From Gadus chalcogrammus (lineage: Eukaryota > Chordata > Actinopteri > Gadiformes > Gadidae), in contig NC_079422.1 of assembly GCF_026213295.1 (NCBI RefSeq), positions 19,390,353 through 19,454,352 of the forward strand: DNA of 64,000 nt. The letters run 5' to 3'. Below the pieces are notes generated by a model. The model searched no databases and had not been told where the DNA came from. It worked only from the letters and a program-made list of their open reading frames with translations. Positions 30,573 through 42,377 of this stretch are shown here, piece by piece. The position numbers were made by a program, and so were the translations under genes. Positions within the stretch are counted from its first letter, which is position 1. Every line of letters begins with the position of its first letter.

Positions 30573-33500
30573 CCTCTTCCAACTCCCTGACACATCCCCC
30601 ACCACCGCTCACAACGTCATTTTTCCCTCTCGTTTTGTGTCGGTTTTTTCGTATACATTTTTCTCGTCTGGAGAAGCGGGTGAATGAACTGATGCTTCCG
30701 TTTGTTGTTTTTCTTGATATTTTTTACGACGGACTCTGCTGGAGACTGCTGAGCTAATTTCGGGTGGTTTTGTGGGTTGGTCGTTACGGTTGGATGGACA
30801 AATCAAGGCGCTCAACACATCCAATCAGGTGCAAGGAAGACGAACAGGAACGCAAGGAGCTTTTATGGACATAATGGACCAGATGAATCTGCCATTTTAT
30901 TTTATTTTGTTTAAATGCTGTCACATAATCGTTCAATCCCCCATAAATACAATCAACCAATAAACTGGTCACTCGCAATTAGGCATTGTGTTGCCACTGC
31001 GAACACAGGTTTATCTGTTAACTGAACAATCAGCAGGTTGCTGTTTTCTTCTGTAACATTATTTTTTTAATCCCACCACCGATAGATGTTAATGTTTAGC
31101 ATCATTTAGCATATCTCTTATTTGCACTCCTTAATCTAGAGCATGCTTTTTGGCATCACTCATGGCTGTATCTATCCTCGGTCCTGTTACCGGCAAGTCA
31201 CTTGATAGCACCGTACAACATCGCCCTCTGAGGTCGAATACATGTAAGGACATGCAAGATCTATTTTACAACGGGGAAAACCTAGAGGTTTTGGTGTCAT
31301 TGAAGTTATGCCATTTTAATCCCTGCCGAGGTCCGTAACCCTCACGAGAGGATGAATGCGTGACAAGTTTTTGAAACCATTTATAATATCACACAAACCT
31401 GAAAAAGGGAACATGGACAACAGCAGTGCACAATAAGAGGTGTTATTTGATCAAGATCTTAAAAGTGCTCATAGTGGTTCACCTTCAAAGATGATTGCTC
31501 CGACCACACAGGATGTTTTTCTGCCACTGCTTATTCTTGCTTGTCTTTCCGTTGTTTTGCGTCTCATTGTCACTCTGTAGGCTTTCTGTTTACGTGATGG
31601 GCTACCAAGATCAGCCGCCATTCTACATTGGTTTACTGCACAGCTCATGTTCCCTGAGATAACAAATAACAGGGCCTTAAGTCTTCCACATCGCCCGTTC
31701 ACAAGAAAATGGTAGAGCATTTTATTCAGGTTATTTCAACACCGTGATAAAGCTAGTTATTTTTTCGTTCTTCTGTCAATACCAAGATACCTCTGTTATG
31801 CATTGTGATGTTATACAGTCAAACAAGGTCACTCTATGAGGTTTGGCTTGAAGTGCAGTGGATTTTCCTCAAGGTATTAAGTAAACCAATATTTAGCCTT
31901 GCTGGTTACTGTTAAGCCCCAGGCTGACCAGGAAGGATAACCACTAGATTTCCCTTTTTGTAAAAGGTTAACCCAATGCTCCAAGTGTAACTCGGTGGAG
32001 TTGAATAACCGAGGAGGACTGGGAATACTGTCTCCGCCCATCGTTCCACTCTATTAACACCATGCCATTGTTGTTAGTAGCGCTTTCCCCCTTCAGAGAA
32101 CACAGAAGAACTTTGAACTATTAGAAGTACAACTGGATCCATGTCCAACTTGATTAAGACAACCGTATACTTAAAGTCATTAGTCAACCAGATTTATTTT
32201 TATTGGAGTTTTGAGCCAATGTCCATCTAGGGAACTCGAGTAACAAAAAAAAGGATAATGTGACAAATTAATCGTCTCTGACACCATGGGAGTGCACTGG
32301 AATGTAGTCAAAAGGGCAATGCCATACACATTACACTTTATCATGACTCTGTTTATTAGAATCAGTGAAGGTGTTTCATTTGCCCAAATCTTTTTTGTGA
32401 GACTTTGACTGTAGCCCAAACTTGCATTTCTATATAAACACCTTCATAACTTATAATACATCATAATTATTGCTATACGTCTTTTTAATTAATTTAGTTA
32501 TATACATCATGTTGCACTTTATATCATATTTAATGGAGCGGTTATTGATAATGCCTTCAGCCATTGTAAGCTGCAAGTAACTCTTACAATGCATTAATCA
32601 CTTGTTATCATGTATTATGAAGGTATTTATAGATTATTGTAGGTATGGCCTCACAAAAAGTCACACCTTGTTCATACCCTTGGTTTGGTCCGTTAACAAA
32701 CATAATCATACATTATACATCCTTGTTCTTCCCACAGGATACTATGTTGGTATAGTTCAAACTCGCTGTACAGCCTGATATAAACCAATACTGAATATCC
32801 ATGTAAAATATGGGCCCTACACGGTAGTACAGAACTACAATTACATAGTACCTTGTGCTTGGCTTGTTAATGCAAAGATAATTTCATATATCTATCTACT
32901 GCTGATGATTTTTATTCAACAAAGCCTTTTAGAAAATATATCCTGGTTAAAGATTTGGCATTATCAGTTTTGAATCTGATTAATTTATCTTTTAACAGAG
33001 TGGTCAACCCAAATTGCCATTACATAGCAAAACAAAATATAAAATCGGTCTTAATTACAAATGTTAATTTACATGTCGTAATTCTACAAAATAATTTACA
33101 TAACTCACCTGTTATTGAGTATAGTGTGTTAAAATTGCACCAGATTGGTTTCCCATCATAACAGGTGGTTTTGTATGTGTTTTTCACGGTTTTATTTTCC
33201 CTGTGATGCAACATTAAGAAAGATTCTTCACTTTGTTTGATTTGTTAAACAGTCCACGGGTTCTCTTAAGCTATATAGATATGTTGTGTCACTATTATTT
33301 AACTCAAATGTAATGAATCAAATCAGTTTAAAGTAAGTATTGTTTCAGCGACGTTTATTTATTTTTCATTAATAGTGATGACTTGAACCTTTTTCTTTTC
33401 TTACAGCGTTTTTTTTTGGCCATTGACATGTTGTTGATGGCCCATACGATTATTATTTTTTTTTTTTATGTTTGTGTATTCAAACACCAATGTGGCAATG

Positions 33501-34730
33501 TGAAGTTATACATACACAAATTACAACGTTGATTCTTTTTTCATTTGAAATAAAAACAATATATTTTTTCCCGTTTTCCGAGGACTTGTTATGGTGCAAA
33601 GAAATTCAACATTGAATGTCAGTCATGGATTTTCTTCTTTCTCCATCTCCACCCAGTAGCCTACTCATGGGCTGTGTGTCATTGAGACTGAACTGCAGAG
33701 TCCCTGAACAAGTTAAAGGACAGAGTGTAGCTTGGCCCCAGCTACACTGACTAAGAATTGCCAAGGCACACTTTTATATATCTAAAAAGACAAAAAAAAG
33801 GCCCAATTATCAGGAGATTGCACTGACTTAAATTGAATGGCAGAAAAATAAAAATAAATACATGAGGAGGAATAGGTATGTGGATATTCATTTGCGAGGA
33901 ACATAAGTACATTATTTCCTCAGGGTTAACTTAGCAAGTTATAAAAAATTACAGCAAAATTGGAAAACTGGTCCATCATGTTTCTGAGGCCTTTGATTTA
34001 AGGATTGTAGATGGATGAATGATGGAGATGTATTTTTTTGTTTTCCTGCTGGAGGTTTAACTGTTCCAAACTCGACGACAGCTAACAGCCTATATGTGTG
34101 CTGAGCATCCCCTCAAAAGAAAGCCCTCTATGGCAACATGGATATGTGCAATCATGGAAGTGAACGAAATACTATATTCAACTTAACAACAAACTTCCAT
34201 GTGAGCAAGTAGTTTGCACCTATGGAAGTGGAAAGATGTGTGGATGTGTATAGGGTACAACGAGAACGCCCACCCATACACAAATGTCATGTGGTAACAA
34301 CTTAACCTTACTTTACCAGGTGTATGGAATCACAAAAATATATATATCTGCCAAACTTGTGACATTTTAATTAACACACTCATGTCAGGTTTTTGGGCTG
34401 TTGATTTTTTTAAGGAACATTGTGCTTAGGAAAGTAAATTGCGATGAAATTACCCCTATCCTATACTTGTGTGTGTCTTTGGATTTAACACTGTCACAAA
34501 GTGAGATTTACTCGCTGTATAAATGAGATAATATGTATGATTTATTTCAGGGAATGCAAAACATAAGACGATAACTTCTATTGGTAAGAGGAAACTCATG
34601 TATACATGGTGTGCTTTGTTTCAACCTGTACATAGTTGAATGGCTTATACATCCTAATTGTAACTGTTTCAGGTATTTTTGTATAAATAAGGGACTGATA
34701 TATTCTGTTCATTGTAATTAGAATAAAACA
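30573..34730 (+). other. candidate grb10 3' UTR with three AATAAA signals
   Basis: AT-rich sequence directly after the grb10 stop with few microsatellites and no gene-like frame. AATAAA hexamers lie at 30959-30964, 33549-33554 and 34722-34727, so short and very long 3' UTRs are both possible. A small inverted-repeat element sits inside at 32430-32632. The extent is inferred, since no transcript evidence is available here. Confidence 0.4.
32430..32632. mobile_element. small inverted-repeat element (MITE-like)
   Basis: The left end (tatataaacaccttcat... ataatacat) pairs imperfectly with the right end (atgtattatgaaggtatttatag). About 200 bp, non-coding, inside the candidate grb10 3' UTR. Confidence 0.5.
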
Positions 34731-35223
34731 TTAATACATTGCTATAAAAATATCAATCCTGTGTTTTATTACAAGGATGACATGCCTATAAGGCTATTTG
34801 TGTGTTTGTGTGCGTGCATCCGTTTATGAGGAAGGCAAAATAACCTGCTTGTCGGGGCAATTAGGTTGTTAGTAAAACGCTTGAAACTTCTTGTTATGGC
34901 AAAGTAGTGAAGGCTGAACCCAATGGCAAATATAAATGTATCCTTCCCCTGTTGACATATCACAAAACCAATCTTGATCAAACAGAGCTACACAGGATGC
35001 AGCTCTTTCATATTTGAATACTTTGTGGAACAATGCCATTCTGTTCCTTCCCGCTTGATCTCCAAAATATACGTACACAATAAGACATCCTCCAAGGATT
35101 GATGTTCTAGTCAATTGATAAAGGTTCTAGTCAATTTACCATGCATTTTTAAATCATTCTGGGGCGGAGCTGCTAGCTCCCATGTTAACGCCCCTTCATT
35201 TCAGTCTATTATTAGAGGTATGT

Positions 35224-35802
35224 TAGCCTGGCACCGCCCGCCTACCTACTTCCGCTCCATTTTCATTTCACTTCAGTACTAGGTCTGGGTCTGCTTCATA
35301 TGAATGCGTTTCTTGGAAGCCAGATTTTTGGCGATCCAACCAGCGAACAGAGGGAGTGGCTGAGAACGATGACGTCTAGGTTGCGCACCAGTTTCAGTTG
35401 TAGTCAGAGGAAGACAATGGAGAAGGAAACGAGAGAAGCTATTCGGTCTGCTTTGGGATCGATGCCGAAAGTCGATCAATTAAAGCCGGAGCAAGAACAA
35501 GCTTTGCTGAGATTTGTTGGTGGCCATGATGTTGTGGCGCTTCTCCCCACCGGGTTCAGGAAAAGTTAGATTTCCAGCTGGCTCCGTTAGTGGTGAAGGA
35601 GCCGGTCCCGTCGCATGACATACGTCACGACCAAACGCTATGCGATTGGTTATGGCAGATCCAGAGTGGCACTGGGCAGATCCAATCATTTTAAAACTTC
35701 AACAAACACCCGCCTCCAATTGAGTGAACGTTTGGCAATTGGGCAGTTCCAGACCTCCTGTACAAATGAAATGAAGTACGATGGTCTGGTAGGACCAGGC
35801 TA
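35224..35802 (+). mobile_element. non-autonomous element carrying a helicase-like fragment
   Basis: Short inverted ends (tagcctgg / ccaggcta) are flanked by a perfect 9-bp direct repeat, gaggtatgt, at 35215-35223 and 35803-35811. Inside, a frame from 35418 reads MEKETREAIRSALGSM, then LKPEQEQALLRFVGGHDVVA and LLPTGFRKS. This resembles the Q-motif region and Walker A (PTGxGKS) of RecQ-like helicases, with the motif Gly changed to Arg. After a one-base frame change the similarity continues as FQLAPLVVKE. It is inactive as a helicase. The superfamily is uncertain; a 9-bp duplication suggests a Mutator-like or related transposase. Confidence 0.75.
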
Positions 35803-35954
35803 GAGGTATGTCACATCAACTCCTAATCATCAGGTGACCCCATGTCGGCCAATAAGAAGTGATGCATGCAATGGAGGGAGTCATTCACCAGCAACGTCCA
35901 GAGGGTCAGGGGGGGAAATGGGTGCATAATATATGCACCCTGCAAGAACAGGCA

Positions 35955-36425
35955 CCATTTCTTCCGCTGACATTCCACTGGACCTTTCAGGAGCCTTTGA
36001 AACAGTAAACCACTAGATCCACCTCTCCACTCTTGAAGAACTGGGAATCTCAGGCTTTGAACTCCCTATTCACATCCTGACTGCACAGATTGCCTTTGCA
36101 GGGTTACCTGGGAATAATCTGTGTCTGTACCTTGTATTCTTACGACTGGGGTCCCTCAGGGTTCTGTTCTTGGTCCCATCCTCTTCACTCTGTAGTTCAT
36201 TCACGTGGCTTTTTCTACCAACGCTATGCAGATCACACACCACTAATTCTGTCCTTTGCATGCTCAGAAACCAAGGTAGCAGGAACAATATCTGCGTGCT
36301 TCACCACCTGAAGCTCAATCTGGACATGACTGAGCTGCTCTTCCTTCCAGGCAAGGCATCTCCCATCTACAACCTCCCAATCAATATAGAGAATTCAACC
36401 TCACAAATTCAGGGTCAAATCCATT
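35955..36425 (+). mobile_element. LINE reverse-transcriptase fragment (L2/CR1/Rex-type)
   Basis: Interrupted frames read LDLSGAFETVNH (RT motif with catalytic Asp in the family), ILTAQIAFAG, then TTGVPQGSVLGPILFTL and later HHLKLNLDMTELLFLPGKA. Stops and frameshifts show it is dead. Confidence 0.8.
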
Positions 36426-36786
36426 CTTAACGTTCACCATCACAGGTATCGCAGGAAGAGCAATGGACTGTCCGCTGACATCCATTGATCAAAAAAGCAT
36501 AACTTACAGTGCATCAGTTACAGGATTTTGCTCACAGTGTATCAGCAAACCATTGCTCTTCCTGTAATAACTAGATGGCAAATGTTGTTCAAACACAGCC
36601 GTACCCGTGTGTCCTTGAGAGTAGACCTACTATTATCATTACAGTACTATATTTAAATTACAAATGATTAAATATCACATAATACACATACCTTTGACAT
36701 GCCGTAAGCCCACAATCATCAGTTAGAATTCTTGAGGTCATCAATATGTATGTCACGACTAAACTCAAACACAAAGTTTAAGTTAG

Positions 36787-37370
36787 GTAGAACAGTGGTT
36801 CTCAAACTTCTCCCCTGGCGACCCCCCAAAATTCCCTGGTGACGACTGGCGACCCCCTTTTTGTTTTTTTTATTTAATTTTATTTTAAAACCTGTCCTGC
36901 TCATCGCATGTTCCCACAATTGTACAAACTGAAAGGAAAATAATCGAATAAACAATTCTATCAAAGGAAAAATGACAAGATGCCTAGTATATTTTTGAAA
37001 AGAACTTAAACATGACGGAACAGTGCATCTGCAGATAGATCTAGACCTGAACAAGACGCATGAACGATAAACCTCCTCCTCCTCAAAAATAAATGTCCAA
37101 TTCAAGCCAAGAACATGCATCAGATCTAAATAAACTGAGAGTATTTTTCGCTTTTTACACTAACGTGAAGGATGGGCCTGCTTTTCGAACATAGTAAGTT
37201 CATTCTTGGGCTGATGCCACACGGTGACACAGAGATTTTCCTCCACGCTGCTCAGCCGACATCTGTACTTGTTCTTCAAGTACGCCAGGGACGAGAATGT
37301 CTTTTCGCACATATATGTCGACCCAAGTGGTGGAAGAATGTCCGCAGCGGCCGCAGACAATGCAGGGCTT
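36787..37370 (-). mobile_element. 3' end of a hAT (Charlie/ZBED-like) transposon
   Basis: The minus strand at 37160-37360 reads LGSTYMCEKTFSSLAYLKNK then RCRLSSVEENL, the C-terminal dimerisation region of hAT transposases. The sequence ends near 36787 with cagtggttctcaaac, the typical terminal repeat of this group. The 5' part is missing, cut by the adjacent MITE half. Confidence 0.72.
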
Positions 37371-37372
37371 AT

Positions 37373-37462
37373 AGAGTGGCGAAGTCACGCCCCTTCCGGT
37401 AGAGCCCATGGGACCTATGAGATCGAAAATTATGAATGGGTTTCCATGGAGAGAAAGTAATT
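37373..37462. mobile_element. half copy of a palindromic MITE
   Basis: From agagtggc to gagaaagtaat this matches the left arm of the complete palindrome at 51669-51831. Only one arm is present. Confidence 0.75.
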
Positions 37463-37979
37463 ATCTTCTGGTTCCAGTCTTTATATGCCCCGGATTACAT
37501 ATATGGTGTTTATGGATTTAAATGATAATTCCTCAATTCAAGAGTTTGACCGTTTATTGGGCAATTGTTCAGTTAAAGGCTGTAGAGAAAACACAATGAG
37601 AAAGACAACACGTCTCGTGTGTAGATTACTGGCTGTACTCTTGGGTACTGTGTGTCTTGGGTAAACATGACCTGATATGATTATTCACTTTGTTGGGAGG
37701 ATCTGAAACTGTTTAAATAGCTCTGTCTAACTGTAATCTTGACTCACTCTGCAAGAGCTATAACAGGTTATTGTCAACACCTATTTTGTACTTTTTTGCA
37801 TTTAGAAGTCTCATCTGCCCTAGACGGAATATCTTATAAAGAAATTGCCATATCTGAGAGGAATCAGAGGACCGGCTGAAGACACTCAGAACCCACCGTG
37901 GTTCCACCTGTAATTTGTCAGCAGTCAGGAGGACACATACAGACACATGTGTATCTATCTTATCCCCTCCAGAGTAACC

Positions 37980-38180
37980 ATGGACGCAGCAGAGTTCCGT
38001 CGCCGTGGAAAGGAGATGGTTGACTTTGTGGCGGACTACCAGGAGAACATTGAGCACAGGCGAGTGTACCCAGACGTGGAGCCCGGGTACCTGCGCTCCA
38101 TGATCCCCTCCGAGGCCCCGCTGGAGCCTGAGAGCTACGAGGACGTGCTCAGGGACGTCGACAGGGTCATGATGCCCGGA
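37980..38180 (+). pseudogene. ddc: ddc copy 1 coding exon 1
   Basis: Residues 1-67, [16 protein letters not shown] through MMPG. The start ATG follows the acceptor tccag and seven UTR bases, the same arrangement as in copy 2. Donor gtgagt. Confidence 0.9.
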
Positions 38181-38225
38181 GTGAGTTCACACATGTATTT
38201 ATTCCCCCTCATTATCCTTCTGGGG

Positions 38226-38412
38226 ATAAATGAAGTCCCCAGCAAGATCCCCTCTGATTGGCAAGAGAGTTACATCGTGAGTCTGTACAAGGGCAAAGGC
38301 GATGCTCTCAATAGAGGCAAATACAAGGGGTTGAAGCTTATTTAGTACTCAAGTGTTGGAGTGTGTAGTAGAAGGACTGATCAGGAAGCGAGTGGGGATC
38401 AACGAGATCCAA
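38226..38412 (+). mobile_element. LINE reverse-transcriptase fragment in intron 1 of ddc copy 1
   Basis: The frame after the exon-1 donor reads [20 protein letters not shown] then KYKGLKLI. A one-base frame change leads on to QVLECVVEGLIRKRV. This is the IPxDW...PIYKGKGD...YRGIKLL block typical of RTE-type LINE reverse transcriptases. Short, frameshifted and dead. Confidence 0.75.
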
Positions 38413-38657
38413 TTGATTATTTAAGCCCAAATCTGGTTGAACAGAAAGTTTCCTTTTTTTAAGCCTCATATCTGTTTCGACCAAATATGTTACTGGAGTC
38501 ACTGAACTGTAACTGCAGGATTGGCATACTAAACTCAGAGATCAGCAGCATACAAATAAAATGAGTAGGCCTATGCTTGCAACATGTGTGCAACAATCAC
38601 AGACAATGAGTCAACCATTTATGTTTTCTTGCCAATTCTTTCTCATTTGTTTTCTAG

Positions 38658-38771
38658 GTGACCCACTGGCTAAGCCCACACTTCTATGCCTATTACACAA
38701 ATTCAACTTCTTTCCCATCTATTTTGGCTGACTTGCTCAGTAGCGGCATAGGAACCATTGGCTTCACATGG
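38658..38771 (+). pseudogene. ddc: ddc copy 1 coding exon 2
   Basis: Residues 68-105, VTHWLSPHFYAYYTNSTSFP through GFTW. Trp71 and Tyr79 are kept. The Phe80-Pro81-Thr82 substrate-pocket positions are changed to Tyr-Thr-Asn. Splice sites canonical. Confidence 0.88.
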
Positions 38772-38918
38772 GTAAGGCAGAAACTCTCAGTCTCATTAAA
38801 ACGGCAATGTACAATGACTGCAATTCAATTGTTTTTATTGGATGGTGTATTATGGGTATGAAGTAGTGATTGCATGCAGTATCTATTTCATTTATATATT
38901 ATAATTTATTTTGTTAAG

Positions 38919-39038
38919 GCTGCAAATCCAGCATGCAGTGAGTTGGAAACAGTGATGTTGGACTGGCTGGGCAAGATGCTCCAACTTCCAGAAGACTTCC
39001 TTTCAGAGACACAGGGTCAGGGAGGAGGAGTCATTCAG
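38919..39038 (+). pseudogene. ddc: ddc copy 1 coding exon 3
   Basis: Residues 106-145, including [20 protein letters not shown] and GQGGGVIQ. The acceptor is a weak gttaag; donor gtcagt. Confidence 0.88.
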
Positions 39039-39406
39039 GTCAGTCATGACACAACAGCTTCTTTCGAAGGGAGAGATATACACTGGCCCCTACAGGTCAA
39101 TCCAATTTATGATGTTTATTTTATTTTGTGTTCACTCTGTAATCGTCTTTGAGTATTTAGAAAAGCGCTATATAAGTCAAATGTATTATAATTTGTATTA
39201 TTATGTTTGAACACATGCAGCATACTCTTTTATATTTTACTGTTTGTTTACTCATACATTTACAGTAATACATGTATGATTGTTCAGATGGCTCAATTGT
39301 CATGTTGAACCCGAAAACCAAACCAAAACTACTATAACTTATCCCAAATATGATTTCGATTTCAATTTAACAATATTGTAATATTTATAATTATTTATTC
39401 TTCTAG

Positions 39407-39541
39407 GGTACGGCTAGTGAAGCGACTCTGATGGCGTTGCTTTCCGCTCGCCTCAAAACAGTGAAATGTGTCCAAGAATCCGATCCTCAACGATCAGAGG
39501 CTGACATTATTTCCAAACTGATAGCCTACACCTCCGAAGAA
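39407..39541 (+). pseudogene. ddc: ddc copy 1 coding exon 4
   Basis: Residues 146-190, GTASEATLMALLSARLKTVK through SKLIAYTSEE. Open frame; acceptor ttctag, donor gtacga. Confidence 0.88.
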
Positions 39542-39678
39542 GTACGATTTGATCACTGCTGTTGTTATCTTGCCAGCTTGAAATACTTGCAACACCCGGG
39601 AAAATACATATAAATATATTATGGGTAGATTGAGGCTATAGTAACTATAGAATCTCTTGTCTTTGCCTTATTCCTCAG

Positions 39679-39822
39679 GCCCACTCATCAGTGGAGAAAG
39701 CCAGTATCATTGGCGGAGTGGTGATAAGAATGGTCCCAACAGATGAGCACTTCTCTGTCAGAGCAGAGACCCTGGAGAAGATGGTGGCTGAGGACAAGGC
39801 CACTGGATTCATACCCTTCTTT
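39679..39822 (+). pseudogene. ddc: ddc copy 1 coding exon 5 with lost splice donor
   Basis: Residues 191-238, AHSSVEKASIIGGVV through GFIPFF. His192, which stacks on PLP, is kept. The bases after FF are atatgg where copy 2 has gtagga. Read-through hits a stop after 15 codons. Confidence 0.88.
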
Positions 39823-39942
39823 ATATGGAGACGTGCACACAGACTAAAGCACACATATATGGAATGATTGGGTATTCATCTAACCAAAATGCATAATGAC
39901 AAATCATGGATGTTTTTTTTGCTTTCATTCTGTGCTTTTCAG

Positions 39943-40009
39943 TTCTGCGCTACCCTTGGCACGACTCCCTGTTGTGCATTTGATAAAATTGATGAACTTG
40001 GGCCCATAT
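39943..40009 (+). pseudogene. ddc: ddc copy 1 coding exon 6
   Basis: Residues 239-260 plus one base, FCATLGTTPCCAFDKIDELG and onward. Thr246 is kept. The donor gtgagt is intact, but the exon it should join is missing. Confidence 0.88.
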
Positions 40010-40884
40010 GTGAGTTGGCCACAAAGCATATACATACATACATATTTGTAATTGCATTATGTCTATTTGTGATATGTTTGATTCCGTTTAAATATTTTCA
40101 GTTTTCCTTCCCCAAGCTATTCTTGTGCGAAAACATACAAACGCATTCATTTTAACATCTGGTGGCTTACATTTGCTGTTGGAAATGGTTTGACTAACAT
40201 GTCCAACCAACAAGTGTGCATGAGTAACCGATAACCACAGCAAGAGAGAGAGCATCAATGTTTTAGAGGCTGCCGTTGCAGCTGCGGCTCCCCGCCTCCA
40301 AGACAGACAGAGAGGCACATGAAGCAATAGATGAGAGCAGGAGTAATTTCCTGAGGCAGAGTAAGAGCTTTGGATAAGGTCTTTCCGATTTTTCTTTTAA
40401 AGTAATTTGCACTCATTTCAGTGCCAGTACTATCAGCCTTTTTATGTATTCATGTGACCCAAATGTGACCCAATAATAGCACATGGTTTATCATAGCACA
40501 ACGTTATAGAATTGGGAATTGACAATCCGCAGTCTGATGTGAAATGCAAACATTCTCATAACTATTTTAACAAATGTGTTTTATAAAGAGTTGATTCTGA
40601 TTGGTCAATTATGGTATTCAGGCATACATTAGCATTATATTTTGTGTCCAATTCTGCATTTATTTTGCTTCAGCGTCATGTAGGACCACGTAGCCCAACA
40701 TCAAGAAGAGTTGGGGACATATATAATATTAATAAATGGAAATTGACTACATACGTGTTCAATTGGACTTCCGGTTTTGGCAGAAAATCCCAGATATAAT
40801 TATTATAATTTTCTTCTCAGTATGGGGAATGTCTTTTTTGAATCAGTTTTCAATTCAACAAGCCATGCATTTGTGTTGTTTAAG

Positions 40885-40963
40885 GGTAAAAAAAAGCGCA
40901 GGCCTAACCAGAGCTTTTTCCAAATTGATCCAGAGTACCTGAAACATGAAAACCAAGGGTCAG
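40885..40963 (+). pseudogene. ddc: ddc copy 1 exon 9 with frame-breaking A-run
   Basis: The exon reads KKRRPNQSFFQIDPEYLKHE then NQGSG, equivalent to the human VKKRTDL...DPTYLKHSHQ segment. Its length is 79 nt, but the flanking phases require 77 or 80. The surplus lies in the 8-A run at 40888-40895. Confidence 0.8.
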
Positions 40964-41506
40964 GTTGGTGCAACCATCTCCCTCAGCCCTACTCTACCCA
41001 CAAAATAGCTTTTTTACTTGAAAAGAATTGGTCCGAAAAGGATCAACTATAGTGTCAGCTACAGTTAATGCTGAATAGGACCAATGTTGAATATAGTGGC
41101 TTAATCTTAATCCAGTGCAGTCCCGAGTATGATGTGGGTGTTAAAGGGTTCGAGATCTGAGTTATTGGTTTAGCTATAAGCAAGCTGAGGCACACAGGCT
41201 ATGGCCTTATTTCATTAGCGGCCAGCAAACCTTGTATTTCCATGTAATGGAAAATACATGTAGTTCATTTATTTAATTAATAATCTACTCGTGTGTTATT
41301 GTCCTACATTTGTTGTGTTGAATGTGATTTATTTGGAGCCAATCTTCGTTGTTACAGATTTATGTTTGATAGCATTGTTCCCTTTTTATGAAAAGAACCA
41401 AGGTGTGGAACAGAAATGAGTCATATGAATGATTTATGTGTTATATAAACCGCAAAAAGTCCATGTCCATTACAATATCTAACTCAAAATTGTTTTCCCA
41501 CAATAG

Positions 41507-41526
41507 GTCTGGTTAAAGATTATATG
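41507..41526 (+). pseudogene. ddc: ddc copy 1 20-nt micro-exon 10
   Basis: Twenty bases between acceptor caatag and donor gtaaaa complete a Gly codon and then read LVKDYM, matching GLITDYR of the DDC catalytic loop. The loop tyrosine (Tyr332 in human) is conserved. Confidence 0.72.
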
Positions 41527-41673
41527 GTAAAATAGTCTGTGCAGTAGTTAATTGACAATAATATAATTATAAAATCATTAATAGCTACATGCTAAATATC
41601 AGATTTTTATTTTTTTCTCCCTCTGCACCTCTTCTCCACATCTCTCTCACCCCACCTCTCCTCTGACTCTCAG

Positions 41674-41772
41674 CATTGGGGTACACCTATGGCCAGGAGG
41701 TTCCGCTCCCTGAAGTTGTGGTTTGTGTTCCGCATGTACGGGCTCAGAGGCCTCCAAGCTTTCATCCGTAAG
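41674..41772 (+). pseudogene. ddc: ddc copy 1 coding exon 11
   Basis: Encodes HWGTPMARRFRSLKLWFVFR through FIRK, 33 residues in phase 0. Acceptor ctctcag, donor gtacac. Confidence 0.88.
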
Positions 41773-42008
41773 GTACACAGAATATAGAAATATTGCTGTG
41801 TATATTATGAGCATGGTATATATTGGTACAAGATTTAATGACACAAGGCTACCATCTAGTGGATACATGTAAAAATGCCTACTGCCATAATACTGCCATA
41901 ATAATCTTTTAATCTTCTTTTTGTATTAACCAAAGTCCCTGATGGTTGTTGGGCGATATTATACATTATTGAATATGAACTGAGACACAGAATGTCTTCT
42001 GTTTGCAG

Positions 42009-42110
42009 CATGTGGAATTGGCCAAAACATTTGAGAATCTGGTGAGAGGCGACAACAACTTTGAGATCTGTGCTGAAGTAGTCATGGGACTAGTTTGCTT
42101 CAGGCTGAAG
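42009..42110 (+). pseudogene. ddc: ddc copy 1 coding exon 12
   Basis: Encodes [20 protein letters not shown] through MGLVCFRLK, 34 residues. Splice sites canonical. Confidence 0.88.
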
Positions 42111-42377
42111 GTAAAAGATGCATTCAAATATGCACATCATGCAAGTTATACTACACTATCAAACAGTGGCTAACTGGCCATAACTTCCAGAACAAATGAC
42201 ATAAAGGCAAAAAAAGATTCTCTGCACTTGAATATTTGTCTATTTAATCAATACATCAATACAAACTACTCCTGTTGATTGCATCCTGATGGTATCATGT
42301 CTGTTTGTTCATTCTTTCAAAGTATACCATCCGTTGTCTTTAATTCAACCTCCTCTCTGGCTATGCTTTGCCCCCAG

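Noticed and set aside
40700..40790. Possible remnant of ddc exon 8 (INKWKL...) in copy 1
   Set aside because: Only the KW pair resembles NPHKW; surrounding residues and splice sites do not match.
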